The translations under genes were made by a program, and so were the position numbers. Below are positions 7,559 to 15,820 of a stretch of 64,000 nt of DNA, piece by piece. A model generated the notes under the pieces. It was not told the DNA's origin. It saw only the letters and a program-made list of their open reading frames with translations, and searched no databases. Numbering within the stretch: the first letter of the stretch is position 1; each line of letters opens with the position of its first letter. Origin of the DNA: DATGJX01 sp963830545. Lineage in GTDB: Bacteria > Vulcanimicrobiota > Vulcanimicrobiia > Vulcanimicrobiales > Vulcanimicrobiaceae. The stretch spans positions 2,666,001 through 2,730,000 of the forward strand of contig CAWHMK010000001.1 of assembly GCA_963830545.1 (NCBI GenBank). Reading direction: 5' to 3'.

Positions 7559-8545
7559 TTGAATTCGACCGGCGTACGGATCCTCGCCGTGGGGCATCAT
7601 GCGCCATCGGCCATTCTGTCCAACGAGGATCTGGAGAAGGTGCTCGACACCTCGGACGAGTGGATTACCTCACGCACGGGGATGAAGCGCCGCCACGTCT
7701 GCGCGCCGGAAGAAGCCACGAGCGATCTCGCGATTGCGGCGGCTCGCTCGGCGTTGCGGACCGGAAATTTGCAGCCGCAGGACATCGAGTGCTACATCGT
7801 CGCGACGGTTACTCCGGATTTTCCGTTCCCGGCGACGGCGTGCATCGTTGCCTCGAAGTTGGGCGCGTCCGACAAGGCGGCCTTCGATATCGAAATCGCG
7901 TGCAGCGGATTCATCTACGGGCTCACCGTCGCATCGAGCCTGATTCGAGCCGGCGTGTACAAACGCGTGATGCTCATCGGCGCGGAGACGCTCACGAAAA
8001 TCGTCAGCCGCAGCGATCGTGCCACGGCCGTGCTGTTCGGCGACGGCGCCGGGGCCGTGATTCTCGAGGCGTCGAAACGCGATTCGTTTCTTTCAAGTGA
8101 ACTCGGCTCCGACGGAAGCCGCCCCGAAGTGCTGCGGGTTCCGGCCGGCGGCTCGCGCAAACCGCTTACGCCCGCGGCGTACCAAGCCGGCGAACAATAC
8201 ATCTACATGGAAGGCCGCGAAGTCTTCAAGTTCGCGGTCACCAAAATGATCGAAGCAACCGACAGCGCGCTCGAGAAAGCAAAGCTCGACAAGAGCGACG
8301 TCGATTGGCTCATTCCGCATCAGGCGAACAAACGCATCATCGATTCCGCCGCCAAGTATCTGCAAATGCCCGAAGAAAAAGTGATCGTGAACATTCACGA
8401 GTACGGAAATACCTCGGCCGCCTCGATTCCGATTGCGCTTTCGGAGGCGGTGCAGGCTGGGAAAATCAAGGACGGCGACGTCATCGTCTTTGTCGGTTTC
8501 GGCGGGGGTTTGTCGTGGGGCGCGGTGACGTGGAGATGGGCATGA
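7559..8545 (+). CDS. fabH: 3-oxoacyl-ACP synthase III (KAS III)
   Basis: A 328-residue enzyme that condenses acetyl-CoA with malonyl-ACP to start fatty acid synthesis. A TTG start at 7559 is inferred from alignment of the N-terminus (GVRILAVGHHAP) and the short gap after rpmF. The catalytic triad is visible: Cys115 in IEIACSGFIYG, His in IPHQANKR (about 256) and Asn in EYGNTSAAS (about 287). The length is normal and the frame is intact, unlike fabD and fabG after it. The stop overlaps the fabD start (ATGA), so the fab genes form one coupled operon. Confidence 0.95.
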   Translation: MNSTGVRILAVGHHAPSAILSNEDLEKVLDTSDEWITSRTGMKRRHVCAPEEATSDLAIAAARSALRTGNLQPQDIECYIVATVTPDFPFPATACIVASKLGASDKAAFDIEIACSGFIYGLTVASSLIRAGVYKRVMLIGAETLTKIVSRSDRATAVLFGDGAGAVILEASKRDSFLSSELGSDGSRPEVLRVPAGGSRKPLTPAAYQAGEQYIYMEGREVFKFAVTKMIEATDSALEKAKLDKSDVDWLIPHQANKRIIDSAAKYLQMPEEKVIVNIHEYGNTSAASIPIALSEAVQAGKIKDGDVIVFVGFGGGLSWGAVTWRWA

Positions 8546-9491
8546 TGCGCGTTGCAGCGATTTTTCCGGGCCAAGGGTCGCAACTCGTCGGTATGGGCGT
8601 CGACGTGGCGAACCATTCGGCCGCCGCGCGGGACGTATTTCAGCACGCGAGCGAAGTCTTGGGATACGATTTACTCGACCTGCAGCGCAGCGGTCCCGAG
8701 GAGAAATTGCGCGAAACGGAATTCAGCCAGCCCGCAATTTTCACAACGAACGTCGCGTTGTTTTGCGCGGCCGGGGAATGCATTGCACCCCACTGCCAGC
8801 GCCGGCCACTCGTTCGGCGAATTCTGCAGCTTGACCATCGCGGGCGCGCTCTCGTTCGACCAAGCGCTACGCATCGTGGACGAGCGCGGCAAAGCGATGC
8901 AATATGCGGCGGAACAAGCGCCGGGCGGAATGTCCGCGGTTCTCGGCATGGACGCGGAAAAGATTCGTGAAGTCGTCGAACGCGTGAAGCAGCAAACCGG
9001 CGCGCGCGTCCAACTCGCGAATTTCAACTCGCCTGCGCAGATCGTCATCAGCGGGGATCTCGCAGCCGTGCAAACTGCCGGGGAAGCGCTTGTGGAAGCC
9101 GGCGCAAAACGGGTCGTGCCGCTCAACGTTTCCGGCGCGTGGCACAGCGCAACTGATGGTTCCGGCCGTCGCGCGGTTCGAAGCGGCTGTGAACGCCGCG
9201 CATTTTCGTTTACCGGCGTTCGACGTCGTTTCCAACGTCGACGCGGAGCCCTACCGCGACGTCGAAACGATCCGGGCTAATTTGGTCCGATCGATCACGG
9301 AAGAAGTGCGCTGGCACGAAATGCGCGCTTCGGCTGCTCACGTACGAGCTGGAATTGGTCGTCGAGTTCGGCGCCTCGCCCGTGCTCGCGCCCATGTTCA
9401 GGCGCCTGCCGTCCGCGCCCCCGGTGATGAACGTCTCGATTTTGCGGGCGTCGAAAAGCTGCGCTCCGTCTTGGACGTGATCGATGTTTGA
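8542..9491 (+). CDS. fabD: Malonyl-CoA:ACP transacylase (four frameshifts)
   Basis: This enzyme loads malonate onto ACP. The start ATG 8542 (MMRVAAIFPGQGSQ) overlaps the fabH stop. Family motifs are all present but in different frames: FPGQGSQ, then the nucleophile elbow AGHSFGEF, FNSPAQIVISGD, and VSGAWHS with the catalytic histidine. Shifts fall near 8800 (extra T), 9155 (extra A), 9322 (extra C) and 9443 (missing base). Correcting them gives 948 nt, about 315 residues, the normal size. The C-terminus (GVEKLRSVLDVIDV) overlaps the fabG start. Four indels in an essential gene between intact neighbours point to sequence error. Confidence 0.88.
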
Positions 9492-10226
9492 AGGGAAAGT
9501 GGCGCTCGTCACGGGCGCCAGCCGCGGCATCGGCCGGGCTATCGCGGTCGATCTCGTGAAAAACGGCGCAGACGTTGTGCTCGCCGGCCGCAATCGCGCG
9601 GCGCTGGAAGAAACCGTCGCGGCATGCATCGCGGCGCGGCCGGAGCGTAAAATGTCTGGTTCTCACGGGCGACGTATCGGAACAGGCAGCCGTCGAGGGC
9701 TTCGTTGCTGAAACGATGGCTTCGTTCGGACGCGTCGACTTTGCGATCGCGAATGCTGGGCAGTCGGTCGATTCGCTTCTGTTGCGGCTCAAGCCCGACG
9801 TCATCGAGCACATGCTTTCGGTGAATCTCAAATCGGCGTTCTATCCTGTGCGGCGCCGTCGCTCGTCCGATGATGAAGCAGCGCAGCGGCTCCATCGTTC
9901 TGATGTCGAGCATCGTCGGAATCATGGGCAACGCCGGTCAGGCGGCTTACGCGGCGGCCAAAGCCGGCCTGCTCGGCCTGACCAAGTCCCTAGCAAAGGA
10001 ATTGGGTTCGAGGAACATAAGAGTCAACGCCGTCGCGCCGGGCCTCATCGAAACGGCGATGACCGAGAAAATGCCGGACGAGGCGCGCGAGTATCTCCTC
10101 AAACAGGCGGCGCTCGGACGCCCCGGTAAACCGGAAGACGTCAGCGGAGTAGTCACTTTTCTTTGTTCGGAGGCTGCCGGGTACATCACGGGACAAACGC
10201 TCGTGGTCGACGGCGGCGTTTTATAA
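9484..10226 (+). CDS. fabG: 3-oxoacyl-ACP reductase (two frameshifts)
   Basis: An NADPH-dependent short-chain dehydrogenase that reduces 3-oxoacyl-ACP. It shows the nucleotide loop TGASRGIG, the NAG motif (AIANAGQ), the serine in LMSSIVGIMG and the YAAAKAG catalytic motif. It reads in three frames: an extra A in AAAA near 9650 and an extra C near 9852 separate the blocks. Removing both gives 741 nt, 246 residues, as expected for FabG. The start ATG 9484 overlaps the end of fabD by 8 nt; acpP follows after 25 nt with a good ribosome binding site. Confidence 0.9.
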
Positions 10227-10251
10227 GGCACGCAGTAGTAAAGGAGACGGT

Positions 10252-10494
10252 ATGTCCACCACGTTCGATAAAGTCAAGAAGATCATCGTCGAGCAGCTCG
10301 GCGTCGATGAGTCGGAAGTGACGCCGGAAGCGTCGATCACGGACGATCTCGGCGCGGATTCGCTCGACCAGGTCGAGCTCGTGATGGCCTTCGAGACGGA
10401 GTTCAACATCGACATTCCGGACGAAGAGGCTGAAAAGATCAAGACCGTCGGCGACGCCGTGAAACGCGTCGAAGAGGCAACCGCAAAAGAATGA
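10252..10494 (+). CDS. acpP: Acyl carrier protein
   Basis: An 80-residue acidic four-helix carrier. Ser37 in GADSLDQVELVMAFE is the 4'-phosphopantetheine attachment site. The start ATG 10252 follows AAAGGAGACGGT, the strongest ribosome binding site in the fab operon, in line with the high ACP level cells need. It is the last gene of rpmF-fabH-fabD-fabG-acpP. No fabF follows. Confidence 0.97.
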   Translation: MSTTFDKVKKIIVEQLGVDESEVTPEASITDDLGADSLDQVELVMAFETEFNIDIPDEEAEKIKTVGDAVKRVEEATAKE

Positions 10495-10543
10495 CGCGCG
10501 GATCGTTGCGCGCCCACGGGGGACGTTTACGTTTGCCCACATA

Positions 10544-10600
10544 CCTAGGCGCGCTGCGGCCCTGGGGGCCCCAGCACACTTGGGGGGCGCGCAGGCTAGG
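10544..10600. other. Structured inverted-repeat element between acpP and ffh
   Basis: A nested dyad in the 122-nt gap. CCTAG at 10544 pairs with CTAGG at 10596-10600, adjacent GCGCGC segments pair with each other, and an inner CTGGGGGCCCCAG forms its own hairpin. No T-tract follows on the plus strand, so it is not a classical terminator. The 4.5S SRP RNA core (GGAA-type loop with AGCAG) is absent. A read-through attenuator or processing site is possible. Confidence 0.4.
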
Positions 10601-10616
10601 CCGGAGCGCCTTCTAA

Positions 10617-11948
10617 ATGTTCGAACAACTTTCCGACCGGCTCAACGCGATCTTCTCGCGTTTGACCGGTCGAGGGCGGCTCAGCGAGAGCGACGTCAGC
10701 GAAGTGATGCGCGAAGTGCGCATTGCCTTGCTCGAGGCCGACGTTTCGCTTTCCGCCGCGAAAGAATTCGTCAACGCGATCAAGGAAAAAGCGATCGGCG
10801 CGGACGTCATGGCCTCGCTCTCGCCCGCGCAGACGATCGTCAAGATCGTTCACGAAGAATTGGTCGAACTGCTCGGCGGCGCGGAAGCGCGCCTGCAGTT
10901 CGCGGATGCGCCGCCGTCGGTAATCATGCTCGTCGGTTTGCAGGGTTCCGGTAAGACGACGCACGCGGGCAAACTGGCCCTGCGGCTCAAAGAGCAAGGC
11001 CGCCGCACGCTGCTCGTAGCCGCGGACGTATACCGGCCGGCCGCAATCGCGCAGTTGCAGACGCTCGGCAAGCAAATCGACTTGCCGGTTTTCGAACAAG
11101 GCCAGTCGGATCCGGTAAAGATCGCGCGCGAGGGCGTAGGGGAAGCAAGAAGGCTCGGCATCTCGACGGTCATCATCGACACGGCGGGACGCTTGCAGAT
11201 CGACGAAGATCTCATGGCCGAACTCGAGCGGATCAAAGCAGCGGTCAATCCGAAAGAGATTCTGCTCGTCGCGGATGCAATGACGGGCCAAGAAGCCACG
11301 AACGTTGCCAAAGGGCTTCAACGACCGCCTCGGCATCACGGGCGTGATTCTCACCAAGCTCGACGGCGATACGCGCGGCGGTGCGGCGCTGTCGATACAC
11401 AAAGTCACCGGTGCGCCGATCAAGTTCATCGGCGCGGGAGAAAGCTTTCCGCGCTCGAGCCGTTTTATCCGGACCGCCTGGCTTCGCGTATTTTGGGCAT
11501 GGGCGACGTCCTCACGCTCATCGAGCGTACGCAGAACCTGTACACCGAAGAACAGGCGAAAAACCTCGAGCAGAAGATGCTCAAGCAGCAGTTCACGCTC
11601 GACGATTTCTTGGATCAGATGCGCCAGATTCGCAAGATGGGTTCCATGACCGACATCCTCAAGATGATTCCCGGCGTTTCGCGCGCGCTTCCGAAAGATT
11701 TTGAAATTCCCGACGCGGACATCCGCCGCATCGAAGCGATCATCTGCTCGATGACGCGCCGCGAGCGCCAGAACCCGGACATTTTGAACGGCTCGCGCCG
11801 CAAGCGCATCGCGCATGGCAGCGGCACGCAAGTCGCCGACGTGAACCGTTTGGTCAAGCGTTTCGAAGAAGCCCGTAAGATGATGAAGCAGATGGGCTTC
11901 GGCGGCAAGAAGCGGCCGCGGCTGCCGATGGGAATGCTCGGCCGGTAA
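10617..11948 (+). CDS. ffh: Signal recognition particle protein Ffh (two compensating frameshifts)
   Basis: The GTPase that targets nascent membrane proteins to FtsY and SecYEG. The N-domain begins MFEQLSDRLNAIFSRL. G-domain motifs are G1 GLQGSGKTT (about 107-115), DVYRPAA, and DTAGRLQ. The M-domain is Met-rich (QMRQIRKMGSMTDILKMIPG) with a basic C-terminus. Between about 11313 and 11445 the native sequence (ITGVILTKLDGDTRGGAAL, including G4 TKLD) lies in another frame: an extra G near 11316 and a missing A in an A-run near 11443. The outer frame is restored, so the gene reads as one 443-codon frame with a scrambled 44-residue block. Likely base errors. Confidence 0.93.
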   Translation: MFEQLSDRLNAIFSRLTGRGRLSESDVSEVMREVRIALLEADVSLSAAKEFVNAIKEKAIGADVMASLSPAQTIVKIVHEELVELLGGAEARLQFADAPPSVIMLVGLQGSGKTTHAGKLALRLKEQGRRTLLVAADVYRPAAIAQLQTLGKQIDLPVFEQGQSDPVKIAREGVGEARRLGISTVIIDTAGRLQIDEDLMAELERIKAAVNPKEILLVADAMTGQEATNVAKGLQRPPRHHGRDSHQARRRYARRCGAVDTQSHRCADQVHRRGRKLSALEPFYPDRLASRILGMGDVLTLIERTQNLYTEEQAKNLEQKMLKQQFTLDDFLDQMRQIRKMGSMTDILKMIPGVSRALPKDFEIPDADIRRIEAIICSMTRRERQNPDILNGSRRKRIAHGSGTQVADVNRLVKRFEEARKMMKQMGFGGKKRPRLPMGMLGR

Positions 11949-12006
11949 GTTTGCTCTCAAGCAAATCGCGTGCTTAACGCGAGAACACATACACGGATAA
12001 GGGATC

Positions 12007-12303
12007 ATGGTTAAGATCAGACTACGGCGCATGGGCGCCAAGAAACAACCGACGTATCGTTTCGTGGTCGCGGATGCGCGCTCACCGCGCGACGGACGTT
12101 TTATCGAAATCCTCGGACATTACAATCCGCGCGTCGAACCGCGCGAAATCGTCGTCAACGAAGAAAAAGCCAAAGCGTGGCTTGCCAAGGGAGCGCAGCC
12201 GTCGGACACGGTGCGCCGCCTGTTCGCCGAAAAAGGCATCATGGATCGCGGACCGGTTCCCGAGAGCAAGCGCAAACCGAAGTCGCAAGAAGGCGCGGGC
12301 TAA
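12007..12303 (+). CDS. rpsP: 30S ribosomal protein S16
   Basis: A 98-residue protein with the family N-terminus MVKIRLRRMGAKKQPTYRFV and the DGRFIEILGHYNP motif. ATG 12007 follows ATAAGGGATC. Its TAA overlaps the ATG of the KH protein by one base. rpsP-KH-rimM is a common ribosome-maturation order; trmD and rplS, which usually complete it, are not in this window. Confidence 0.96.
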   Translation: MVKIRLRRMGAKKQPTYRFVVADARSPRDGRFIEILGHYNPRVEPREIVVNEEKAKAWLAKGAQPSDTVRRLFAEKGIMDRGPVPESKRKPKSQEGAG

Positions 12304-12827
12304 TGAGCGCGTTCGATGACGAATTCGGCCTGTTCGGCGAGGGTTCCGAAGAGGGCGAACGTCGTTCGACGTTGGGCGCTCGCAAGATCGCCTCAAACGA
12401 AACGATCATCGACGATATCGAGCCCGAGGACGAAGCACCGCGTAAGCGCGGCGAGCGCGTTCCAAGGCCCAAGGGCGGCGGCTTTCCGCGCCGCGCCCCC
12501 AAGCACCGCGAACCGGCGGATCCGGAGGCGGCGCGCGAACGCGCGGGCCAACTGCTCGCGTTTCTCGCAAAAAAACTCGTCGCAAAGCCCGAGGTCGTAA
12601 CCGTCGATTACTTCCCGCCGGAAAACGGCGAAAGTGCCGTTATCGAACTCGTCGTCGATCCGGAAGATCTCGGCAAGGTGATCGGGCGCAGCGGACGCGT
12701 CGCACAGGCGTTGCGCACGGTCGTGCGCGCGACCGCGGAAGGGCGCGTTTCGGTCGAGATTTTCGATTCGAGCGAACTGGATGCAGAGGAAGAGGGTGAA
12801 GCGCAGGACGATGGCGAGCTCGAATAA
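12303..12827 (+). CDS. khpA: KH-domain RNA-binding protein with long acidic N-terminal extension
   Basis: A 174-residue protein. Residues about 90-160 match the small KH protein KhpA/YlqC, including the RNA-binding loop GKVIGRSGRVAQALRTVV and the preceding VELVVDPEDLG strand. KhpA proteins are normally about 75-85 residues. Here an 85-residue charged, apparently disordered extension (acidic DDEFGLFGEGSEEGE, then basic PRKRGERVPRPKGG) precedes the domain, and an acidic tail follows. ATG 12303 overlaps the rpsP stop. The gene symbol rests on the KH domain and its position between rpsP and rimM. Confidence 0.87.
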   Translation: MSAFDDEFGLFGEGSEEGERRSTLGARKIASNETIIDDIEPEDEAPRKRGERVPRPKGGGFPRRAPKHREPADPEAARERAGQLLAFLAKKLVAKPEVVTVDYFPPENGESAVIELVVDPEDLGKVIGRSGRVAQALRTVVRATAEGRVSVEIFDSSELDAEEEGEAQDDGELE

Positions 12828-13326
12828 CGAGCTGCCCGTCGGGCGTATCGCCGGCATTTTCGGCCTTCGCGGAGAACTGAAGTGCGACCCGACCAGTTCG
12901 GGTCGCATGCTTTTTTGCGCGGGAGAGCACCTGCAATTGCGGCGCATCGACGGCGTCCGGCAGGACGTCCAACTAACTGCGGTTCGCGATCACAAAGGCC
13001 GGTTGCTGATTCGTCTGGACGGCGTCGAATCGGCAAACGACGCGCAGTCGTACGTCGGTTCGACCTTTTACGCCGATCGCGCGCGCATCGCGCTCGAGCC
13101 GGGCGAATACCTCGACGTCGATCTCTCGGGCTGCACGCTGTTCGACCCGAGCGGGAAGGCTCTGGGTCTGGTAAGCGCCGTGGAGCATTATCCCGGCTCC
13201 GACATGCTGATCGTGAACGGCAAATTGGTGCCGATGGTCGGAGCGTTCATCAAATCCGTGGACCTCGCGGCAAAACGTATCGTGGCCGAACTTCCCGCCG
13301 GCCTCCTCGACGACGAGAACCTCTAG
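12811..13326 (+). CDS. rimM: Ribosome maturation factor RimM
   Basis: A 171-residue 16S rRNA-processing factor that binds S19. The N-terminal motif VGRIAGIFGLRGELKC and the PRC-barrel C-half (LDVDLSGCTLFDPSGKALGL, then SDMLIVNGKLVPMVGAFI) are typical, and the length is normal. ATG 12811 lies inside the end of the KH gene (17-nt overlap), so translation is probably coupled. An in-frame ATG at 12781 is less likely because it adds ten basic residues before the family start. Confidence 0.93.
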   Translation: MASSNNELPVGRIAGIFGLRGELKCDPTSSGRMLFCAGEHLQLRRIDGVRQDVQLTAVRDHKGRLLIRLDGVESANDAQSYVGSTFYADRARIALEPGEYLDVDLSGCTLFDPSGKALGLVSAVEHYPGSDMLIVNGKLVPMVGAFIKSVDLAAKRIVAELPAGLLDDENL

Positions 13327-13374
13327 GAAAATCGGCGGAATGCGGTCCCGGCCTCGGAGCAGCTATAATAGTGC

Positions 13375-14787
13375 ATGGGCAGTTCCTTGCGAACCTATGC
13401 GCCGCTGGGATTATTCTTGGCGGGTGCGTTCGCGCTGTTCGGATTGCAGCTCGCGCTCAGGCAAGACTGGGTGCCGTTCGACACGCTCCGCACTGCGCCG
13501 CTCGTCTTTCTCCACTACCGGTTTCCGCACGCCGCGCTCTGGTGGGATCGCTTCGCAATCGTCTATGCTCTTTGGACGTTCGCGGGAATATTTTGCATGT
13601 TTTGCGCGAGTTCCATCGCGCGCGGACTCGGTAAGCGGTTCCTGATCGTCGTCATTGCCGTTCAAGGGCTTTCGCTCGCGGCAATGCTTTCGTCGCCGCT
13701 CCCGCTGGACAGCGATCAGTATGCGTACGTCTACTACGCGAGTTTGACGCAGCGCGGCGTGAATCCCTACGGCCATTACTCGCAGCCCCTGCGGCTCACC
13801 CAAAGCGAGAAGGCTATCGCGGCGCACTGGGGCAATCCGCCGTACGTCGATCGCTATGGCGCCGCGTGGACGCTTGCGAACGCAGCGGTGCTTTGGCCAC
13901 TGCGAAACGCTCCCGTTGAATTGCAGGCTCGCGTGCTGCGCGCTACCGCAGCGCTCGCCGCGCTCGCATGTACCGTGCTTTTCTGGATCGCGTTTGGGCC
14001 GTTTCCATGGCGACCGGCGGCGCTGCTGGCATTTGCCTTGAACCCGCTCGTCATCGTGGCGAGCGGAAACGGGGGGCACAACGACGTGTACATGCTATTG
14101 TTGGGGCTCTGCGCGTACGTCGCGGCCCGGCACCGTAAATACGAGATTGCCGCTGCGCTGCTCGCGCTATCGGTACAGACGAAATTCGCGTACGCGCCGT
14201 TCATTTTGCCGCTGCTCGCCGTCGCGTTCGCGACGACGCGGTCGTGGCTGCGCACGACGGCCGCTGCGTTGTGTTTTGCAGCGGTCGTGCTGGTGGTAAG
14301 CCTGCCGTTCACCCTCCGGCTTTCGCTCTACGACGTAGCTCGGGCGTTCAACTCGGCGCGCCAGCCGCTCTTTTCGTATATGCCGGCGCGCGTGTTCTAC
14401 CATTTGGGGCTGCGCTGGGTCACGCCGGATATCGTCGGTTTTCTATTTCCACTGTTCGCGCTGGCGTGCGCAGCCGCCATTTCTTGGCAAGCGCTGCGCC
14501 TGCGCCGCGTACCCCTGCTGGAGTTCGCGTTGCTGTTTTCGCTTCTGCTGCTGCCTTACAAGCTCGAAGGCTGGTACGGCGTTGCGCTCGCGCCGATGTT
14601 GCTGATCCAGCGGCGCTCGGCGTGCGCCGCGTACCTGGGCGTCACCGTCGGATGCGAGTTCATGCAGCAGCGCATGTTCTTCGCCGTCGCCAATCCGTAC
14701 CTCATCGCACTGGCTATCGGCGCGGCGATCGGAGGCGCGGTGTGGTACGCCATGCAGCGCACTGCGCACCCTCTACCGGCGGACTAA
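13375..14787 (+). CDS. Multi-spanning membrane protein, GT-C glycosyltransferase-like
   Basis: A 470-residue protein with about eleven hydrophobic helices. An acidic motif sits in the first large extracytoplasmic loop (LDSDQYAYVYYA, Asp112 and Asp114), where polyprenyl-phosphate-dependent GT-C enzymes keep catalytic acids, followed by GVNPYGHYSQ. Another loop has GNGGHNDVYMLLLG. These features match the DUF2029/mannosyltransferase-like group that moves sugars from lipid carriers to envelope glycans. Substrate cannot be told. It ends in convergent overlap (4 bp) with the next minus-strand gene. Confidence 0.72.
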   Translation: MGSSLRTYAPLGLFLAGAFALFGLQLALRQDWVPFDTLRTAPLVFLHYRFPHAALWWDRFAIVYALWTFAGIFCMFCASSIARGLGKRFLIVVIAVQGLSLAAMLSSPLPLDSDQYAYVYYASLTQRGVNPYGHYSQPLRLTQSEKAIAAHWGNPPYVDRYGAAWTLANAAVLWPLRNAPVELQARVLRATAALAALACTVLFWIAFGPFPWRPAALLAFALNPLVIVASGNGGHNDVYMLLLGLCAYVAARHRKYEIAAALLALSVQTKFAYAPFILPLLAVAFATTRSWLRTTAAALCFAAVVLVVSLPFTLRLSLYDVARAFNSARQPLFSYMPARVFYHLGLRWVTPDIVGFLFPLFALACAAAISWQALRLRRVPLLEFALLFSLLLLPYKLEGWYGVALAPMLLIQRRSACAAYLGVTVGCEFMQQRMFFAVANPYLIALAIGAAIGGAVWYAMQRTAHPLPAD

Positions 14788-15800
14788 CCGTTTTGCGGAT
14801 GCGCGTCTGCATACGCTGCGACTGCACTGCTGACCGCATCTTTCAACGAACCCGCGGTCGCGGTGTGTTCGGAAAGTTTCGCGCCCCAGCACGTGTACAC
14901 GGCGAGGTTGAACGTCCATTCGGTGCGAGTTCCGAGGCCGTGTTTGGAACTGATCGCGGTCAGCGTTCCCGTCGCGATCGTGTTGTTCCGATCGGCACCG
15001 CAGATCGAATCGGCCTGCCGCGTCAGATTCGTACCCGGCGAATTGGTCATTCGCGCGTTGTAGCGCTGATTCATCGCCGCATACAGCTCTTGGGTGGCGA
15101 GCGAAAGATTGTTGGCGGGAACGGTTCCGTTGACGCGCGCCACGAGCACGCCTTTCGATGGCTTGACGACCGCAGCGGCCGCAGCAGCCGGAGCTTTGCC
15201 TTTCTTTTTGAAGAGGCCCGCGATGTCTGCCAGTCCTTTGCCGATGTTTGCCTGGTTGTTGGCCATCGGAGTGGCCGTCGCCGTCGCCTGCGCTTCCTGA
15301 TATTGCTGATGGAGTTGCTGCTCTTGCTGCACGATATTGTCGTGGATCGCAATCGCTTGTGCGGAAGCGTCGGCGAACGACTCGATTTGCGCGGTTTGGC
15401 CGAATTGCATCGTGCCGCTGCGCGTTGAAACGACCTGCTCCACGAGCGAAACGCCGTTGCCGAGCGGCATCATGTAACCCGTCACGTAATAATCGGCATC
15501 GACGTTGCGCGCGTACGTCAAGTAGTCGCTTTGCTTCACCGAGCTCGGAGCCCCGATCGTGTCGATGCCGCCCGCCGTATTCATGGTCTGCACGAAGAGA
15601 TCGGCCGCTTTCGCACCGTTGCCGGGCGCGATGTCGCTGCTGGCGCCGAACGGAAAGACCACGACGATCGGCAAGCTGACGACTTGGGGCGTTGCGGTCG
15701 ATACAGGCGTAGGCGTGGGCCGCGGCGTGGGATGGACGGGGGCCGCACCGGCAAGCGCGATGCCCAAACAAAGCAGCAATACGGCGGGAATTCGACGCAC
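14784..15800 (-). CDS. Secreted protein of unknown function with Pro/Thr linker
   Basis: A 338-residue protein with GTG start 15800 behind GAGAGGATTTTT. A signal peptide (VRRIPAVLLLCLGIALAGAA) precedes a short PTPRPTPTPVST linker. Residues about 45-150 contain an alpha/beta unit (VVSLPIVVVFPFGAS, NVDADYYVTGYMMPLGNG) resembling periplasmic lipoproteins that read out or bind ligands, such as CsgG/TolB-like N-domains. A helical Gln-rich stretch and an Ala-rich segment follow. The C-half has NGTVPANNLSLATQELYAAM and a possible Cys-Cys pair. Function unknown. It lies 20 nt downstream of the hydrolase gene, probably in the same operon. Confidence 0.68.
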   Translation of the reverse strand: MRRIPAVLLLCLGIALAGAAPVHPTPRPTPTPVSTATPQVVSLPIVVVFPFGASSDIAPGNGAKAADLFVQTMNTAGGIDTIGAPSSVKQSDYLTYARNVDADYYVTGYMMPLGNGVSLVEQVVSTRSGTMQFGQTAQIESFADASAQAIAIHDNIVQQEQQLHQQYQEAQATATATPMANNQANIGKGLADIAGLFKKKGKAPAAAAAAVVKPSKGVLVARVNGTVPANNLSLATQELYAAMNQRYNARMTNSPGTNLTRQADSICGADRNNTIATGTLTAISSKHGLGTRTEWTFNLAVYTCWGAKLSEHTATAGSLKDAVSSAVAAYADAHPQNG

Positions 15801-15820
15801 AAAAATCCTCTCGTGGGCGT

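Noticed and set aside
10544..10600. 4.5S SRP RNA next to ffh
   Set aside because: The conserved SRP apical loop and symmetric internal loop sequences are missing; only a generic nested hairpin is present.
10617..11948. Ffh as an intact 443-residue protein
   Set aside because: The frame is open throughout, but residues about 233-276 are nonsense and the G4 motif TKLD lies in another frame.
14244..15428. 394-codon plus-strand frame
   Set aside because: A shadow of the GT-C-like gene and antisense to the secreted-protein gene; Arg-rich and unlike a real protein.
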